A DNA stretch of 64,000 nt from Geodermatophilus saharensis (GTDB taxonomy: Bacteria > Actinomycetota > Actinomycetes > Mycobacteriales > Geodermatophilaceae). Location of the stretch: positions 124,001 to 188,000 of the forward strand of contig NZ_FZOH01000009.1 in assembly GCF_900188205.1 (NCBI RefSeq). The letters are read 5' to 3'. Under the pieces are notes generated by a model. The model searched no databases and was not told the origin of the DNA. It saw only the letters and a list, made by a program, of their open reading frames with translations. Below are positions 23,057 through 33,896 of the stretch, one piece after another. The position numbers were made by a program, and so were the translations under genes. Position 1 is the stretch's first letter; the number at the start of each line of letters is the position of its first letter.

Positions 23057-23869
23057 TCAGCTGCCCCCGGCGGCGATCCGACAGATCCGCGCGAACTCGT
23101 CGCCGTCGAGGCTCGCGCCCCCGACGAGTGCACCGTCGACGTCCGGCCCGGCCAGGATCCCGGCCGTGTTGCCGGCCTTCACCGACCCGCCGTAGAGGAT
23201 ACGGACGACGGCGGCGGTCTCCGGGCCGAAACGCTCGGCGAGCCGCGACCGGAGTGCGCCGCACACCTCCTGGGCGTCCTCGGGGGTGGCCACCTCGCCG
23301 GTGCCGATGGCCCAGACCGGCTCGTAGGCCAGCACGACGCGGGCCGCCTGCTCGGCGTCGAGGCCGGCGAGGGAGGCGTCGAGCTGGTCGGTGCAGTGCA
23401 CCACCTGACCGTTGGCCTGCCGGACCTCCAGCCCCTCCCCCATGCACACGATGGGGGTGAGGCCGTGCCGCAGCGCGGCCCGGGTCTTGGTGGCCACCAC
23501 CGCGTCGTCCTCGCCGTGCAGCTCGCGCCGCTCGGAGTGGCCGACGACGACGAAGCCGCACGCCAGCGCCGCCAGCATCGCGCCGCTGACCTCGCCGGTG
23601 TAGGCGCCGGAGTCGTGCGCGGAGAGGTCCTGCGCGCCGTACCCGACCGCCAGCTGGTCACCGGTCACCAGCGTCTGCACGCTGCGCAGCGCCGTGAACG
23701 GCGGCAGGACGACGACCTCGACGTCGTCGAGCTCCTTCTCGCTGAGGCTGAAGACCAGCTTCTGCACCAGGCCGATGGCCTCCAGGTGCGTCAGGTTCAT
23801 CTTCCAGTTGCCCGCGATCAGCGGGCGGCGGCCCTCCCGGCGGGCGGGGGCCGGCTGCCTGCGTGCCAC
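23057..23869 (-). CDS. tpiA: Triose-phosphate isomerase
   Basis: TpiA interconverts dihydroxyacetone phosphate and glyceraldehyde 3-phosphate. Catalytic positions are in place: Lys23 in G-N-W-K-M-N, His in V-V-G-H-S-E-R-R-E near 109, and Glu in [11 protein letters not shown] near 183; the phosphate loop is Y-G-G-S-V-K. The 270-residue length includes an N-terminal extension of about 14 basic residues. The GTG start (23869) has GAGGGGG upstream and lies 9 nt after the pgk stop. It is the third gene of the gap-pgk-tpiA operon. Confidence 0.97.
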   Translation of the reverse strand: MARRQPAPARREGRRPLIAGNWKMNLTHLEAIGLVQKLVFSLSEKELDDVEVVVLPPFTALRSVQTLVTGDQLAVGYGAQDLSAHDSGAYTGEVSGAMLAALACGFVVVGHSERRELHGEDDAVVATKTRAALRHGLTPIVCMGEGLEVRQANGQVVHCTDQLDASLAGLDAEQAARVVLAYEPVWAIGTGEVATPEDAQEVCGALRSRLAERFGPETAAVVRILYGGSVKAGNTAGILAGPDVDGALVGGASLDGDEFARICRIAAGGS

Positions 23870-23878
23870 CGCGCCCCC

Positions 23879-25068
23879 TCAGTCCTCGAGCACCGCGAGG
23901 CCCGGGAGCTCCCGGCCCTCGAGGAACTCCAGCGACGCGCCGCCGCCGGTGCTGATGTGGCCGTAGGCCGCTTCGTCGAGCCCGAGCTGCCGGACCGCGG
24001 CCGCGGAGTCCCCGCCGCCGACCACCGACAGCCCGTCGACGGCGGCCACGGCCTCGGCCACGCCGCGCGTGCCGGCCTGGAACGGCGCGAGCTCGAACAC
24101 GCCCATCGGCCCGTTCCAGAACACCGTGCGGGCGCCGCCCAGCTCGCGGCCGAAGAGCTCGACCGTGCGCGGCCCGACGTCCAGACCCATCTGGTCGCCG
24201 GGGATGGCGTCCACGCCGACCGTGGTGGTCGGGGCGTCGGCGCTGAACTCCGGCGCGACCACGACGTCGACCGGCAGCACGATGCGGTCGCCGGCCTCGG
24301 CGAGCAGCCGCCGGCAGGTGTCGACCTGGTCGGCCTCCAGCAGCGACGTGCCCACCCCGTGCCCCTGGGCGGCGAGGAAGGTGAAGCACATGCCGCCGCC
24401 GACCAGCAGCCGGTCGACCCTCGGCAGCAGCGCCTCGATGACGCCGAGCTTGTCGCTGACCTTCGAGCCGCCCAGGACGACGACGTAGGGCCGCGCGGGG
24501 TCGGTGGTGAGCCGGGTGAGCACGTCGCGCTCGGCGGCGACGAGCCGCCCGGCCGCGTGCGGCAGCCGCCGGGCGACGTCGTACACGGAGGCGTGCCTGC
24601 GGTGCACCGCGCCGAACGCGTCGTCGACGTAGACGTCGGCCAGCGCGGCCAGCCGGTCGGCCAGCTCGCCGCGCTCGGCGTCGTCCTTGCTGGTCTCGGC
24701 GGCCTCGAAGCGCACGTTCTCCAGCAGCAGGACGTCGCCGTCGCCGAGGGCCGCGGCCCGCGCCCGGGCGTCGTCGCCGGCGACGTCGGCGGCCAGCGGC
24801 ACCTCCGCGTCGAGCAGCTCGCCGAGCCGGGCGGCCACCGGCGCCAGGGAGTACCGCGGGTCGGGCGCGCCCTTCGGCCGGCCCAGGTGCGCCGCGACGA
24901 GGACCCGGGCGCCGGCCTCCCGCAGCGCCTGCAGCGTGGGGAGGCTGGCCCGGATGCGCCCGTCGTCGGTGATCGTCTGCCCGTCGAGGGGGACGTTGAG
25001 GTCGGCGCGCAGGAGCACGCGCCGGCCGGTCACCCCCTCGGCGAGCAGGTCGTCGAGGGAGCGGGCCA

Positions 25069-25069
<1 letters not shown>
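23879..25069 (-). CDS. pgk: Phosphoglycerate kinase
   Basis: Pgk transfers phosphate from 1,3-bisphosphoglycerate to ADP. The 396-residue product shows [13 protein letters not shown] near residue 18, A-H-L-G-R-P-K-G near 58, the nucleotide-binding [11 protein letters not shown], and G-G-G-D-S-A-A-A-V near the C-terminus. The open frame runs far upstream within gap, but the ATG at 25069 that overlaps the gap stop codon (ATGA) gives the normal length. It is translationally coupled to gap. Confidence 0.97.
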
Positions 25070-26193
<1,124 letters not shown>

Positions 26194-27876
26194 TCAGCCG
26201 CCGGGGACCAGCTCGGCGACGTCGTCGGCCGCGGGGGCCGGGGCGGGGACGTCGGCGGCCGGTACGGGGGCGGCGGGGTCGGCGACGACGCGGTCGCGGC
26301 CGGTGGCCTTGGCGGTGTAGAGCGCGCGGTCGGCGGCCTCCAGCAGCGCCGGGGCGGAGGCGCCGTCGGCCGGGCAGACGGCCACGCCGATGCTGACGGT
26401 GACGCCGACGTCCTCGCCGTCGAGGGACTGCCGCTGCCCGGCGATCGCCCGGCGGACCTGCTCGGCCCGCTCGAGGGCCTGCTCGCGGCCCGCGCCCGGC
26501 AGCACCAGCACGAACTCCTCACCGCCGAGGCGCGCGGCGGTGTCGCCCTCGCGGACGGCGCCGGCGAGGGTCCGCGCGACCGCGGTGAGGACCCGGTCCC
26601 CCGCGGCGTGGCCGAGGCGGTCGTTGACGGACTTGAAGTGGTCGACGTCGACGAGCAGCACCGACAGCCGGCCGGTGCGCGGCCGCGAGGCCAGGTCGGC
26701 GCCGAGCGCGCGGTCGAGGTGGCGCCGGTTGTGCAGGCCGGTCAGCGGGTCGCGCACGGCCTCCTCGGCGAGCTCGGCGCGCAGCCGCTCGATGACCTCC
26801 ACCTGCTCGGCGAGGCGGGCGTTGAGCGCCTCGATGGCGGCCTGCCGCTCCTGCTGCTCGGAGACGTCGCGGACGACGAGGATGCGCCCCAGCGGCCGGC
26901 CCCGCGGGTCGCTGACCGCCGAGTCGCGCACGTCGAGCCACAGGCCCGGCCGCACCTGCGCGACGCGGTGCCCGTCGCGGCGCTCGGTGCCGTCGAGGAC
27001 GGCGACCGCCCGGGGGCCGGCGACGTCGGTCAGGGCCCGGCCCACGAGGTCGCCGCCGAGCTCGGGGCGCAGCCGCCGCAGCATCCGGGTCGCGGCGGGG
27101 TTGCAGTCGATGAGGACACCGCCGGGGTCGACGACGAGCACCGCGTCGGGGACGGTCTCGACCACCTGCTCCCGGGCGACCGGCACCATCCGCAGCAGGC
27201 CCACGCGGAAGATCGCCCAGCAGTCGACCAGCCCGGTGACCAGGAAGAACAGGGGGGTGACGTCGATGCCGCTGCCGTCGAGCTGGCTGCCGACCGACAC
27301 GACGTTGCCGACGCTGGACACCAGCGCCGACGAGAGCAGGACCGCGATCTGCCGGCGGAAGACGCCCGCCGCGTGCCGGTACCGGCGGACCAGGTGGGCG
27401 TAGGCGACCACGACGAGGGCGTAGGAGTAGGCGGTGTGGGCCAGGAACAGCGGCCCGAAGGTCACCCGGCCCTCGCCCGCGCCGTCGGCCGGGGTCAGGC
27501 CGGACATCACCAGGTCACGCGTCGCCGGGAGCGTGGCGGTGACCACGAGCAGGACCGGCTCGACCGCCAGCAGCAGGGCCGCCCGGCGGCCGAGCCGCCA
27601 GGAGGGGTCGGACACGGTGCGGGCGAGGACGTAGGTGCCCACGACCACCAGCCCGACGGAGGCCAGCAGCAGCGGCGGGTAGGCCTCGACCACCCCGTCG
27701 GACCCGACGCCGTGGAGCAGCACGTCGGCGGCCGACCAGACGGCGACACCGGACATGGTGACCGCCAGCGCGGTGGCGGCGGGGGTGCGGGAGCGCCGGC
27801 TCCAGGCCAGCGCCGCCGTGCACGAGGCGACCAGCGCCGCGCACGCGAACACCAGCGCCCACTGCGCCGCGCTCAT
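26194..27876 (-). CDS. Membrane diguanylate cyclase (7TM sensor - PAS - GGDEF)
   Basis: A predicted cyclic-di-GMP synthase of 560 residues. The N-terminal half (about 1-215) has seven hydrophobic segments resembling the histidine-kinase-type 7TM sensor, followed by a PAS-like domain (about 225-340), a short coiled coil, and a GGDEF domain. The active-site motif is G-G-E-E-F near 451 and an allosteric I-site R-E-G-D lies five residues before it, so the enzyme should be active and product-inhibited. The C-terminal 25 residues are Ala/Pro-rich. The ATG at 27876, with GAGGGG upstream, is preferred over an in-frame ATG at 27930. It sits between gap and whiA, a spot that in relatives does not usually hold a cyclase. 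Confidence 0.87.
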   Translation of the reverse strand: MSAAQWALVFACAALVASCTAALAWSRRSRTPAATALAVTMSGVAVWSAADVLLHGVGSDGVVEAYPPLLLASVGLVVVGTYVLARTVSDPSWRLGRRAALLLAVEPVLLVVTATLPATRDLVMSGLTPADGAGEGRVTFGPLFLAHTAYSYALVVVAYAHLVRRYRHAAGVFRRQIAVLLSSALVSSVGNVVSVGSQLDGSGIDVTPLFFLVTGLVDCWAIFRVGLLRMVPVAREQVVETVPDAVLVVDPGGVLIDCNPAATRMLRRLRPELGGDLVGRALTDVAGPRAVAVLDGTERRDGHRVAQVRPGLWLDVRDSAVSDPRGRPLGRILVVRDVSEQQERQAAIEALNARLAEQVEVIERLRAELAEEAVRDPLTGLHNRRHLDRALGADLASRPRTGRLSVLLVDVDHFKSVNDRLGHAAGDRVLTAVARTLAGAVREGDTAARLGGEEFVLVLPGAGREQALERAEQVRRAIAGQRQSLDGEDVGVTVSIGVAVCPADGASAPALLEAADRALYTAKATGRDRVVADPAAPVPAADVPAPAPAADDVAELVPGG

Positions 27877-27982
27877 CCCGGGCCCCTCGCTGCGAGGGCG
27901 CGACCGACTGCGCGCCACTGGTGCGTGCATCGACGGCCGCCGCGCCCCCCTGGAGCCGGCCTCACCCGGCCGGGTGAACGCA

Positions 27983-28018
27983 CCGGGGCGCCCTCCGCGA
28001 CGGCGGAGGGCGCCCCGG
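27983..28018 (-). terminator. Strong hairpin after whiA
   Basis: A perfect 16-bp stem (27983-27998 with 28003-28018, core GGGGCGCCCTCCGC) and a 4-nt loop, about 75 nt beyond the whiA stop. Next to it is the 14-bp palindrome CACCCGGCCGGGTG (27963-27976). It separates the whiA transcript from the cyclase gene. Confidence 0.7.
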
Positions 28019-28093
28019 GTGAGCGGATGGAACGGCCCCTCTGCAGGGTCCCGCCGCGAGCCTGCGAGCGGTGGGGGCGGAGGGGTCCTTCTG

Positions 28094-29074
28094 CTACTGG
28101 GCCAGCATGTCCTCGGTGACCACCGACTCGGTGTCGGGGATGCCGAGGTCCTTGGCCCGCTTGTCGGCCATGGCCAGCAGCCGCCTGATGCGGCCGGCGA
28201 CGGCGTCCTTGGTCATCGGCGGGTCGGCGCGCTGGCCGAGCTCCTCCAGCGAGGCCTGCCCGTGCTCGAGGCGCAGCCGCCCGGCGACCAGCAGGTGCTC
28301 GGGGGCGTCGTCGGCGAGGATCTCCAGCGCCCGCTCGACCCGGGCCGAGGCGGCCACGGCCGCGCGTGCCGAGCGCCGCAGGTTGGCGTCGTCGAAGTTG
28401 GCCAGCCGGTTGGCGGTGGCGCGGACCTCGCGGCGCATCCGCCGCTCCTCCCAGGCCAGCACCGCGTCGTGGGCGCCCATCCGGGTGAGCAGTGCGCTGA
28501 TCGCGTCGCCGTCGCGGACGACGACCCGGTCGGCGCCGCGCACCTCGCGGGCCTTGGCCGCGATGCCCAGCCGGCGGGCCGCGCCGACCAGCGCCATGGC
28601 CGCCTCGGGCCCGGGGCAGGTCACCTCGAGCGAGGACGAGCGGCCCGGCTCGGTGAGCGAGCCGTGGGCGAGGAAGGCGCCCCGCCACGCGGCCTCGGCG
28701 TCGTTGATGCTGCCGGACACGACCGACGGCGGCAGGCCGCGCACCGGGCGGCCGCGCTGGTCGACCAGGCCGGTCTGGCGGGCCAGGCCCTCGCCGTGCT
28801 TGGCGATCCGGACGAGGTAGCGCACGCCGCGGCGGATGTTGCCGCCGGCGAGCACGCTGACCCCGCTGGTGTAGCCGTAGACCTCGCTGATGTCCCGCCG
28901 CAGCCGGCGGGCGACCGAGCCGGTGTCCAGCTCGGCCTCGATCACCACGCGGCCGCCCACGATGTGCAGCCCCCCGGAGAAGCGGAGCAGCGCGGTGACC
29001 TCGGCCTTGCGCTCGGAGGTCCGCGTGCACTCCACCCGGGACAACTCGTCCTTGACCATGGCCGTCATCGCCAC
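28094..29074 (-). CDS. whiA: Sporulation/cell-division regulator WhiA
   Basis: WhiA is a DNA-binding protein with a degenerate LAGLIDADG homing-endonuclease fold plus a C-terminal helix-turn-helix; in Streptomyces it works with WhiB to control sporulation genes. Recognisable blocks include V-K-D-E-L-S-R near the start, [23 protein letters not shown], and [17 protein letters not shown] in the HTH. The frame stays open up to 29365, but the GTG at 29074 with GGAAGGAG 8 nt upstream gives 326 residues starting [11 protein letters not shown], as in Streptomyces. It closes the conserved uvrC-rapZ-yvcK-whiA series. Confidence 0.96.
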   Translation of the reverse strand: MAMTAMVKDELSRVECTRTSERKAEVTALLRFSGGLHIVGGRVVIEAELDTGSVARRLRRDISEVYGYTSGVSVLAGGNIRRGVRYLVRIAKHGEGLARQTGLVDQRGRPVRGLPPSVVSGSINDAEAAWRGAFLAHGSLTEPGRSSSLEVTCPGPEAAMALVGAARRLGIAAKAREVRGADRVVVRDGDAISALLTRMGAHDAVLAWEERRMRREVRATANRLANFDDANLRRSARAAVAASARVERALEILADDAPEHLLVAGRLRLEHGQASLEELGQRADPPMTKDAVAGRIRRLLAMADKRAKDLGIPDTESVVTEDMLAQ

Positions 29075-29111
29075 GACGACCACTCCTTCCGCTGCGGCGC
29101 CCTCATCGGCG

Positions 29112-30155
29112 TCACCTCTCCCCCTCGAACCGTCCGGGCACCACCGGTCCTGGTGCACCGGTTGCGACGTGTGTGCCCTCCCCCTGCCCGACCTCCGGCC
29201 GGCCCGCCGTCGGCGCCCCGGCCACCGGGGCCAGCGCCGCGGCCAGCCGGCCGGGGTCGTGCCGCGGGGACCCGCCGGACTCGGCCACCGGAGCGAGCAC
29301 GAGCTCGGCGCCGCACTCGCGCACCGCTGACAGGAGACCACAGCGGTCAACCACCGAGTCCACATCCGCGATCACGGTGTGCAGCGCCACTCCGCCCAGA
29401 TGGGCCTGCAGCACCCGCAGGTGCTCCTCCGGGGAGAACCCGTCGGTCTCCCCGGGCTGGGGCTCCAGGTTGAGCACGACGACCACGCGGGCACGGCTGG
29501 CGGCCAGCGCCTCCCGCAGGCGCGGCACCAGCAGGTGCGGCAGCACCGAGGTGTACCACGAGCCGGGACCGAGCGAGACGACGTCGGCGGCGGCGATGGC
29601 CTCGAGCACGTCGGGGTGCACCGGCGGGTCCGGCGGCGACACCAGGATCTCCCGGACCCGGCCGGGGGTGGAGGCGATGGCCACCTGCCCGCGGATGGTG
29701 CGGGTGCGCGCGGGGTCGTCGGGGTCGACGGTCTCCACGCGCGCGACGAGGTCGAGCGGGACGTCGGCCATCGGCAGCACCCGGCCGCGGGTGCGCAGCA
29801 GCGCGCAGACGGCGTCGAGCGCGCGCACGGTGTCCCCGCCGTGCAGCTCGACCAGCCCGGTGAGGACGAGGTTGCCCACCGGGTGGCCGGCGAGCGCGCC
29901 GGAGCCGCCGAGCCGGTGCTGCAGCAGCCGGGCCATCTCCTGGCGGCCGCCCTCGTCGTCGGCGAGGGCGGCCAGCGCCATGCGCAGGTCGCCGGGCGGC
30001 AGCACCGGCATCTCCCGGCGGATGCGGCCGGAGGAGCCGCCGTCGTCGGCCACGGTGACCACGGCGGTGAGGTCGGGGGTGATCCGGCGCCAGGCGGCCA
30101 GCGCGGCGGCCAGGCCGTGGCCCCCGCCGAACGCGACGACCTTCGGGCCGCCCAC
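29112..30155 (-). CDS. yvcK: YvcK/CofD-like gluconeogenesis factor
   Basis: A 347-residue member of the YvcK (CuvA/MgfK) family, which binds UDP-sugars and affects cell-wall precursor allocation and growth on gluconeogenic carbon. Seen here: the N-terminal nucleotide loop [27 protein letters not shown], and [11 protein letters not shown]. The GTG start overlaps the rapZ stop (TAGTG), implying coupled translation. The last 30 residues are variable and Gly/Pro-rich. The product is cytoplasmic; its exact biochemical role is unresolved in the family. Confidence 0.94.
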   Translation of the reverse strand: MGGPKVVAFGGGHGLAAALAAWRRITPDLTAVVTVADDGGSSGRIRREMPVLPPGDLRMALAALADDEGGRQEMARLLQHRLGGSGALAGHPVGNLVLTGLVELHGGDTVRALDAVCALLRTRGRVLPMADVPLDLVARVETVDPDDPARTRTIRGQVAIASTPGRVREILVSPPDPPVHPDVLEAIAAADVVSLGPGSWYTSVLPHLLVPRLREALAASRARVVVVLNLEPQPGETDGFSPEEHLRVLQAHLGGVALHTVIADVDSVVDRCGLLSAVRECGAELVLAPVAESGGSPRHDPGRLAAALAPVAGAPTAGRPEVGQGEGTHVATGAPGPVVPGRFEGER

Positions 30156-31123
30156 TACTCGCGGCCCAGGTCGCGGTGGCGCGCGACCGCGTCGATGCCG
30201 TCGGCGGCCAGCCGGCGGGCGAACTCCTCGGCGATGGCGACGCTGCGGTGCTTGCCGCCGGTGCAGCCGACCGCCAGCGTCAGGTAGCGCTTGCCCTCGC
30301 GCCGGTAGCCGGGGATGAGCAGCCGCAGCACCTCGGTGTAGCGGTCGAGGAAGGGCCCGGCGTCGTGCTGGCCGAGGACGTAGTCGCGCACGTCGGGGTC
30401 CTGCCCGGTGTGCGGCCGCAGCTCGGGCAGCCAGTGCGGGTTGGGCAGGAAGCGGGCGTCGACGACGAGGTCGGCGTCCAGCGGCAGGCCGTACTTGAAG
30501 CCGAAGCTGAGCACGGTCGCCGTCAGCGGCGGGGTGCGGCCCTCGCGGGCGAAGGCGTTCTCCAGGGTGGCGCGCAGCTGGTGGACGTTGAGGTCGCTGG
30601 TGTCCACCCACAGGTCGGCCTCGCCGGCGATGCCGGTGAGCAGCGCCCGCTCGGCGGTGATGCCGTCGATGAGCCGCCCGGAGCCCTGCAGCGGGTGCTC
30701 GCGCCGGTTGGACTCGTAGCGGCGCACCAGCACCTCGTCGCGGGCGTGCACGTACACCACCCGCGGGCGGTGCCCGGCCTCGGCGAGCACCCGGATGGCC
30801 TCCTGCAGGTCGCTGGAGAAGGCCCGGCTGCGGACGTCGACGACGGCGGCGAAGCGGCGCACGTCGCCGCGGGCGCCGAGCTCGACCATCGGCAGCAGCA
30901 GCGCCGGCGGCAGGTTCTCCACGACGTACCAGCCGAGGTCCTCCATCACCCGCCCGGCGCTGTTCTTGCCCGCGCCCGACAGGCCGGTGACGACGACGAC
31001 CTCGACCGGCGGCGTCTCGGTGCTCGTGCCGTCGAGCCCGGCGGGGACGTCGGCCTGCGGGCCGGCCTGCCCCTCGCGCGCGGCCGACCCGGCGGTCGGG
31101 GCGTCGGGGCCGGTGCCGGTCAT
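30155..31123 (-). CDS. rapZ: RNase adapter / nucleotide-binding protein RapZ
   Basis: RapZ-family protein (YvcJ in Bacillus), an ATPase-like adapter; in E. coli it guides RNase E to a small RNA that controls glucosamine-6-phosphate synthase. The 322-residue product has a 40-residue Ala/Gly/Pro N-terminal extension, a P-loop at 47-54 reading G-L-S-G-A-G-K-N, E-D-L-G-W-Y-V-V-E-N-L-P-P, and the C-terminal V-G-C-T-G-G-K-H-R-S-V block. The final P-loop residue is Asn where Ser or Thr normally contacts magnesium. The ATG at 31123 follows a GGGGA site; a GTG at 31138 overlapping the uvrC stop is an alternative start. Confidence 0.93.
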   Translation of the reverse strand: MTGTGPDAPTAGSAAREGQAGPQADVPAGLDGTSTETPPVEVVVVTGLSGAGKNSAGRVMEDLGWYVVENLPPALLLPMVELGARGDVRRFAAVVDVRSRAFSSDLQEAIRVLAEAGHRPRVVYVHARDEVLVRRYESNRREHPLQGSGRLIDGITAERALLTGIAGEADLWVDTSDLNVHQLRATLENAFAREGRTPPLTATVLSFGFKYGLPLDADLVVDARFLPNPHWLPELRPHTGQDPDVRDYVLGQHDAGPFLDRYTEVLRLLIPGYRREGKRYLTLAVGCTGGKHRSVAIAEEFARRLAADGIDAVARHRDLGRE

Positions 31124-31134
31124 CCGGTCCCCGC

Positions 31135-33186
31135 TCACGAGGCGACCCGGCCGACCTCGGCGGTGGCGCCGGCGCCGGGGGTGGGCGTGCCCCGCTGCGC
31201 CGGGCCGGCCGGCGCCGTGGTGCTCTCCACGACCTGCTCGGCGGGACCCTCCCCCGCCGGCCCGGTGGGGGCCTCCGCGGGCTCGGCGACGGCGGCCAGC
31301 ACCGCCTCGGCCGTGCGCCGGCCGATGCCGGGCACCGCCACGAGTTCCTCGACCGTGGCCGCGCGCAGCCGCTTGAGCGACCCGAACTGCTTCATCAGCG
31401 CCTTCCGCCGCGTCTCCCCGAGACCGGGGACGTCGTCCAGGAGAGAGACCAGCATGCTCACCGACCGCTTCTGCCGGTGGTAGGTGATCGCGAACCGGTG
31501 GGCCTCGTCGCGCACCCGCTGCAGCAGGTACAGCGCCTCGGAGGTGCGCGGCAGGACCACCGGGTCGGACTCGCCGGGCAGCCACACCTCCTCCATGCGC
31601 TTGGCCAGCCCGCAGACGGCGACGTCGACGACGCCGAGCTCGTCGAGGGAGCGCGCCGCCGCGGCCACCTGCGGGGCGCCGCCGTCGACGACGAGCAGGT
31701 TCGGCGGGTAGGCGAACCGGCGCGGCCGGCCCTCCTCCGCGGCGACCCCCTGCTCGTCGCGGCGGTCGGCCTCCTCCTTGAGGTGGCGGGCGAATCGGCG
31801 GCGCACCACCTCGGCCATGGCCGCGGTGTCGTCGGTGCCGTGCTGGACGGAGAAGCGCCGGTAGTCGGACTTCTTGGGCAGCCCGTCCTCGAAGACGACC
31901 ATCGAGGCGACGACGTCGGTCTGCTGCACGTGCGAGACGTCGATGCACTCGATGCGCAGCGGCGCCTCGGGCAGCTCGAGGGCCTCCTGCAGCTCCGACA
32001 GCGCGAGCGAGCGGGCGGTGAGGTCGCTGGAGCGCTTGACCCGGTGGCGGGCGAAGGCCTCCTTGGCGTTGCGCTCGACGGTCTCCATGAGGCTGCGCTT
32101 GTCACCGCGCTGCGGCACCCGCAGCGACACCCGGGAGCCGCGCAGCTCGCCGAGCAGCTCCTCGTAGACGTCGGCGTCGTCGGGGAGCTCGGGGACGAGC
32201 ACCTCCTTGGGCACCGCCTCGCCGCCCTCGGTGACGCCGGTGGCCTCGTCGACGCCGCCGTAGACCTGCAGCAGGAACTGCTCGACCAGCTCGCCGGTGG
32301 TGACCTCCTCGACCTTGTCGATGATCCAGCCGCGCTGGCCGCGGACCCGCCCGCCGCGGACGTGGAAGACCTGGACGGCGGCCTCGAGCTCGTCCTGGGC
32401 GAAGGCGACGACGTCGGCGTCGGTGCCGTCGCCGAGGACGACGGCCTGCTTCTCCATCGCGCGCTTGAGCGCGCCGAGGTCGTCGCGCAGCCGGGCGGCC
32501 TTCTCGTACTCCATGGCCTCGGCGGCCTCGGTCATCTCCCGCTCCAGCCGCTTGACCATGAGGTCGGTGCGGCCGGCCATGAAGTCGCAGAAGTCGTCGA
32601 CGATCTGCCGGTGCTCCTCGGCGCTGACCCGGCCCACGCACGGCGCGGCGCACTTGCCGATGTAGCCGAGCAGGCAGGGCCGGCCGATCTGCCCGGCGCG
32701 CTTGAAGACGCCGTTGGAGCAGGTGCGGGCGGGGAAGACGCGGGTGAGGGTGTCGAGCGTCTCGCGGATGGCCCAGGCGTGGGCGTAGGGGCCGAAGTAG
32801 CGGACGCCCTTCTTCTTGGGCCCGCGCATGACCTGCAGCCGCGGGTACTCCTCGTTGAGCGTCACGGCCAGCGACGGGTAGCTCTTGTCGTCGCGGTACC
32901 GGACGTTGAACCGGGGGTCGAACTCCTTGATCCAGTTGTACTCGAGCTGGAGGGCCTCGACCTCGGTGCCGACGACGGTCCACTCGACGGCGGCCGCCGT
33001 CGTCACCATCTGGCGGGTGCGCGGGTGCAGGCCGGCGACGTCGGCGAAGTAGCTGTTCAGCCGCTGGCGGAGGTTTTTGGCCTTGCCGACGTAGACGACG
33101 CGGCCGTTGGGGTCGCGGAACTTGTAGACCCCCGGCGACTCGGGGATGGAGCCGACCGCCGGTCGGTACGTGGACGGGTCGGGCAC
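31135..33186 (-). CDS. uvrC: Excinuclease ABC subunit C
   Basis: UvrC makes both incisions around bulky DNA lesions after UvrAB recognition. The 683-residue product shows an N-terminal GIY-YIG nuclease (about 14-95, G-V-Y-K-F-R and V-V-Y-V-G-K-A), four cysteines near 155-180 in the spacing known for the UvrC Fe-S cluster (C-x11-C-x7-C-x3-C), a UVR motif, the RNase H-like second nuclease (I-E-C-I-D-V-S-H and [10 protein letters not shown]), and tandem helix-hairpin-helix motifs ending in V-P-G-I-G-R-R-T. About 40 extra Pro/Gly/Ala residues close the protein. The GTG start is leaderless-looking. It heads uvrC-rapZ-yvcK-whiA. Confidence 0.97.
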   Translation of the reverse strand: MPDPSTYRPAVGSIPESPGVYKFRDPNGRVVYVGKAKNLRQRLNSYFADVAGLHPRTRQMVTTAAAVEWTVVGTEVEALQLEYNWIKEFDPRFNVRYRDDKSYPSLAVTLNEEYPRLQVMRGPKKKGVRYFGPYAHAWAIRETLDTLTRVFPARTCSNGVFKRAGQIGRPCLLGYIGKCAAPCVGRVSAEEHRQIVDDFCDFMAGRTDLMVKRLEREMTEAAEAMEYEKAARLRDDLGALKRAMEKQAVVLGDGTDADVVAFAQDELEAAVQVFHVRGGRVRGQRGWIIDKVEEVTTGELVEQFLLQVYGGVDEATGVTEGGEAVPKEVLVPELPDDADVYEELLGELRGSRVSLRVPQRGDKRSLMETVERNAKEAFARHRVKRSSDLTARSLALSELQEALELPEAPLRIECIDVSHVQQTDVVASMVVFEDGLPKKSDYRRFSVQHGTDDTAAMAEVVRRRFARHLKEEADRRDEQGVAAEEGRPRRFAYPPNLLVVDGGAPQVAAAARSLDELGVVDVAVCGLAKRMEEVWLPGESDPVVLPRTSEALYLLQRVRDEAHRFAITYHRQKRSVSMLVSLLDDVPGLGETRRKALMKQFGSLKRLRAATVEELVAVPGIGRRTAEAVLAAVAEPAEAPTGPAGEGPAEQVVESTTAPAGPAQRGTPTPGAGATAEVGRVAS

Positions 33187-33192
33187 GCATCC

Positions 33193-33198
33193 ACACTA
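33193..33198 (-). promoter_or_regulatory. Leaderless promoter -10 of uvrC
   Basis: TAGTGT on the minus strand (33198-33193) ends 6 nt before the GTG at 33186, with no Shine-Dalgarno. No LexA-type box is present nearby. Confidence 0.5.
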
Positions 33199-33357
33199 GG
33201 TGGGGAGGACGACGGTCCGCCCGTCTCCCGTCCCGGGAACCACACCGGTGGCATTCCGGCGGCCTCCACGGGCCCCCGGGGACCTCCGGCCCTGTCCCAC
33301 GGGTCCGGGCACCGTCCTCGGCCGCGCGGGGGGCGGCCACCCGGGAGGAGCGCGGCC

Positions 33358-33469
33358 ATGGGCACCCACGTCCGCACCGGCGGCCTCGACGTCCGGACCG
33401 AGCGGGTGGGCGGCGGCCCCGACGTCCTGCTGCTCGGGGGCGCCGCCGACACCGTCGGGTTGCCGGGGG
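33358..33469 (+). pseudogene. Remnant of an alpha/beta-hydrolase gene (N-terminal about 37 codons)
   Basis: An ATG at 33358 with a good GGAGGAG ribosome-binding site starts a frame whose codons all end in G or C for about 37 codons, apart from nothing that breaks the pattern. The peptide begins T-H-V-R-T-G-G-L-D-V-R-T-E-R-V-G and continues G-G-P-D-V-L-L-L-G-G-A-A-D-T-V, which is the first beta-strand and loop of alpha/beta hydrolases. The frame then runs antisense into the VOC gene (open to 33627) and loses any resemblance. I read it as a gene cut off by insertion or deletion at about 33465. It may still be translated. Confidence 0.55.
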
Positions 33470-33886
33470 TCAGCCGGCCGGCGTCATCTGGGCGATGCGC
33501 ACCGAGTTGCCGAACGGGTCGCGCAGGCCGAAGTCGATGCCGTACGGCTGCACGACCGGCTCCTCGGGCAGCTCGACGCCCTTCGCCTTCAGCTCGGCGT
33601 GGGCCTTGTGCGCGTCGTCGGTGGTGAGGAACAGGTGCCCACCGCCGGCGCCCTTGGTGACCAGGTCGCGCACCGTGTCGGCGACCTCCGCGCTCACCGA
33701 CGGCGGGGCGGGCCGCTCGAGCAGCACGGCGTGCCCGGGGTCGCTCGGCAGGGCGACGGTGAGGAAGCGCATCGGCCCGAACTGCTGGTCGGTCTGGACC
33801 TCGAAGCCCAGCTTGCCGACGTAGAAGTCCAGCGCCTGGTCCTGGTCCAGCACGTAGAGGGAGGTGATCGAGATCGAGGTCAGCAT
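33470..33886 (-). CDS. VOC (glyoxalase/bleomycin resistance-like) family protein
   Basis: A 138-residue single-unit vicinal-oxygen-chelate protein with the beta-alpha-beta-beta-beta fold. Seen: S-L-Y-V-L-D-Q-D-Q-A-L-D-F-Y-V-G-K-L-G-F-E-V near the start, an E-R-P motif, G-G-H-L-F-L-T-T-D-D, and the closing D-F-G-L-R-D-P-F-G-N-S-V-R-I. Metal ligands cannot be fixed from sequence alone; the substrate is unknown. It lies 10 nt after an AraC-type regulator, an arrangement common for such pairs. The ATG at 33886 lacks a Shine-Dalgarno; a TAGCGT box overlapping the regulator stop codon lies 7 nt upstream and may give a separate leaderless transcript. Confidence 0.88.
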   Translation of the reverse strand: MLTSISITSLYVLDQDQALDFYVGKLGFEVQTDQQFGPMRFLTVALPSDPGHAVLLERPAPPSVSAEVADTVRDLVTKGAGGGHLFLTTDDAHKAHAELKAKGVELPEEPVVQPYGIDFGLRDPFGNSVRIAQMTPAG

Positions 33887-33896
33887 GCGCAGGACG

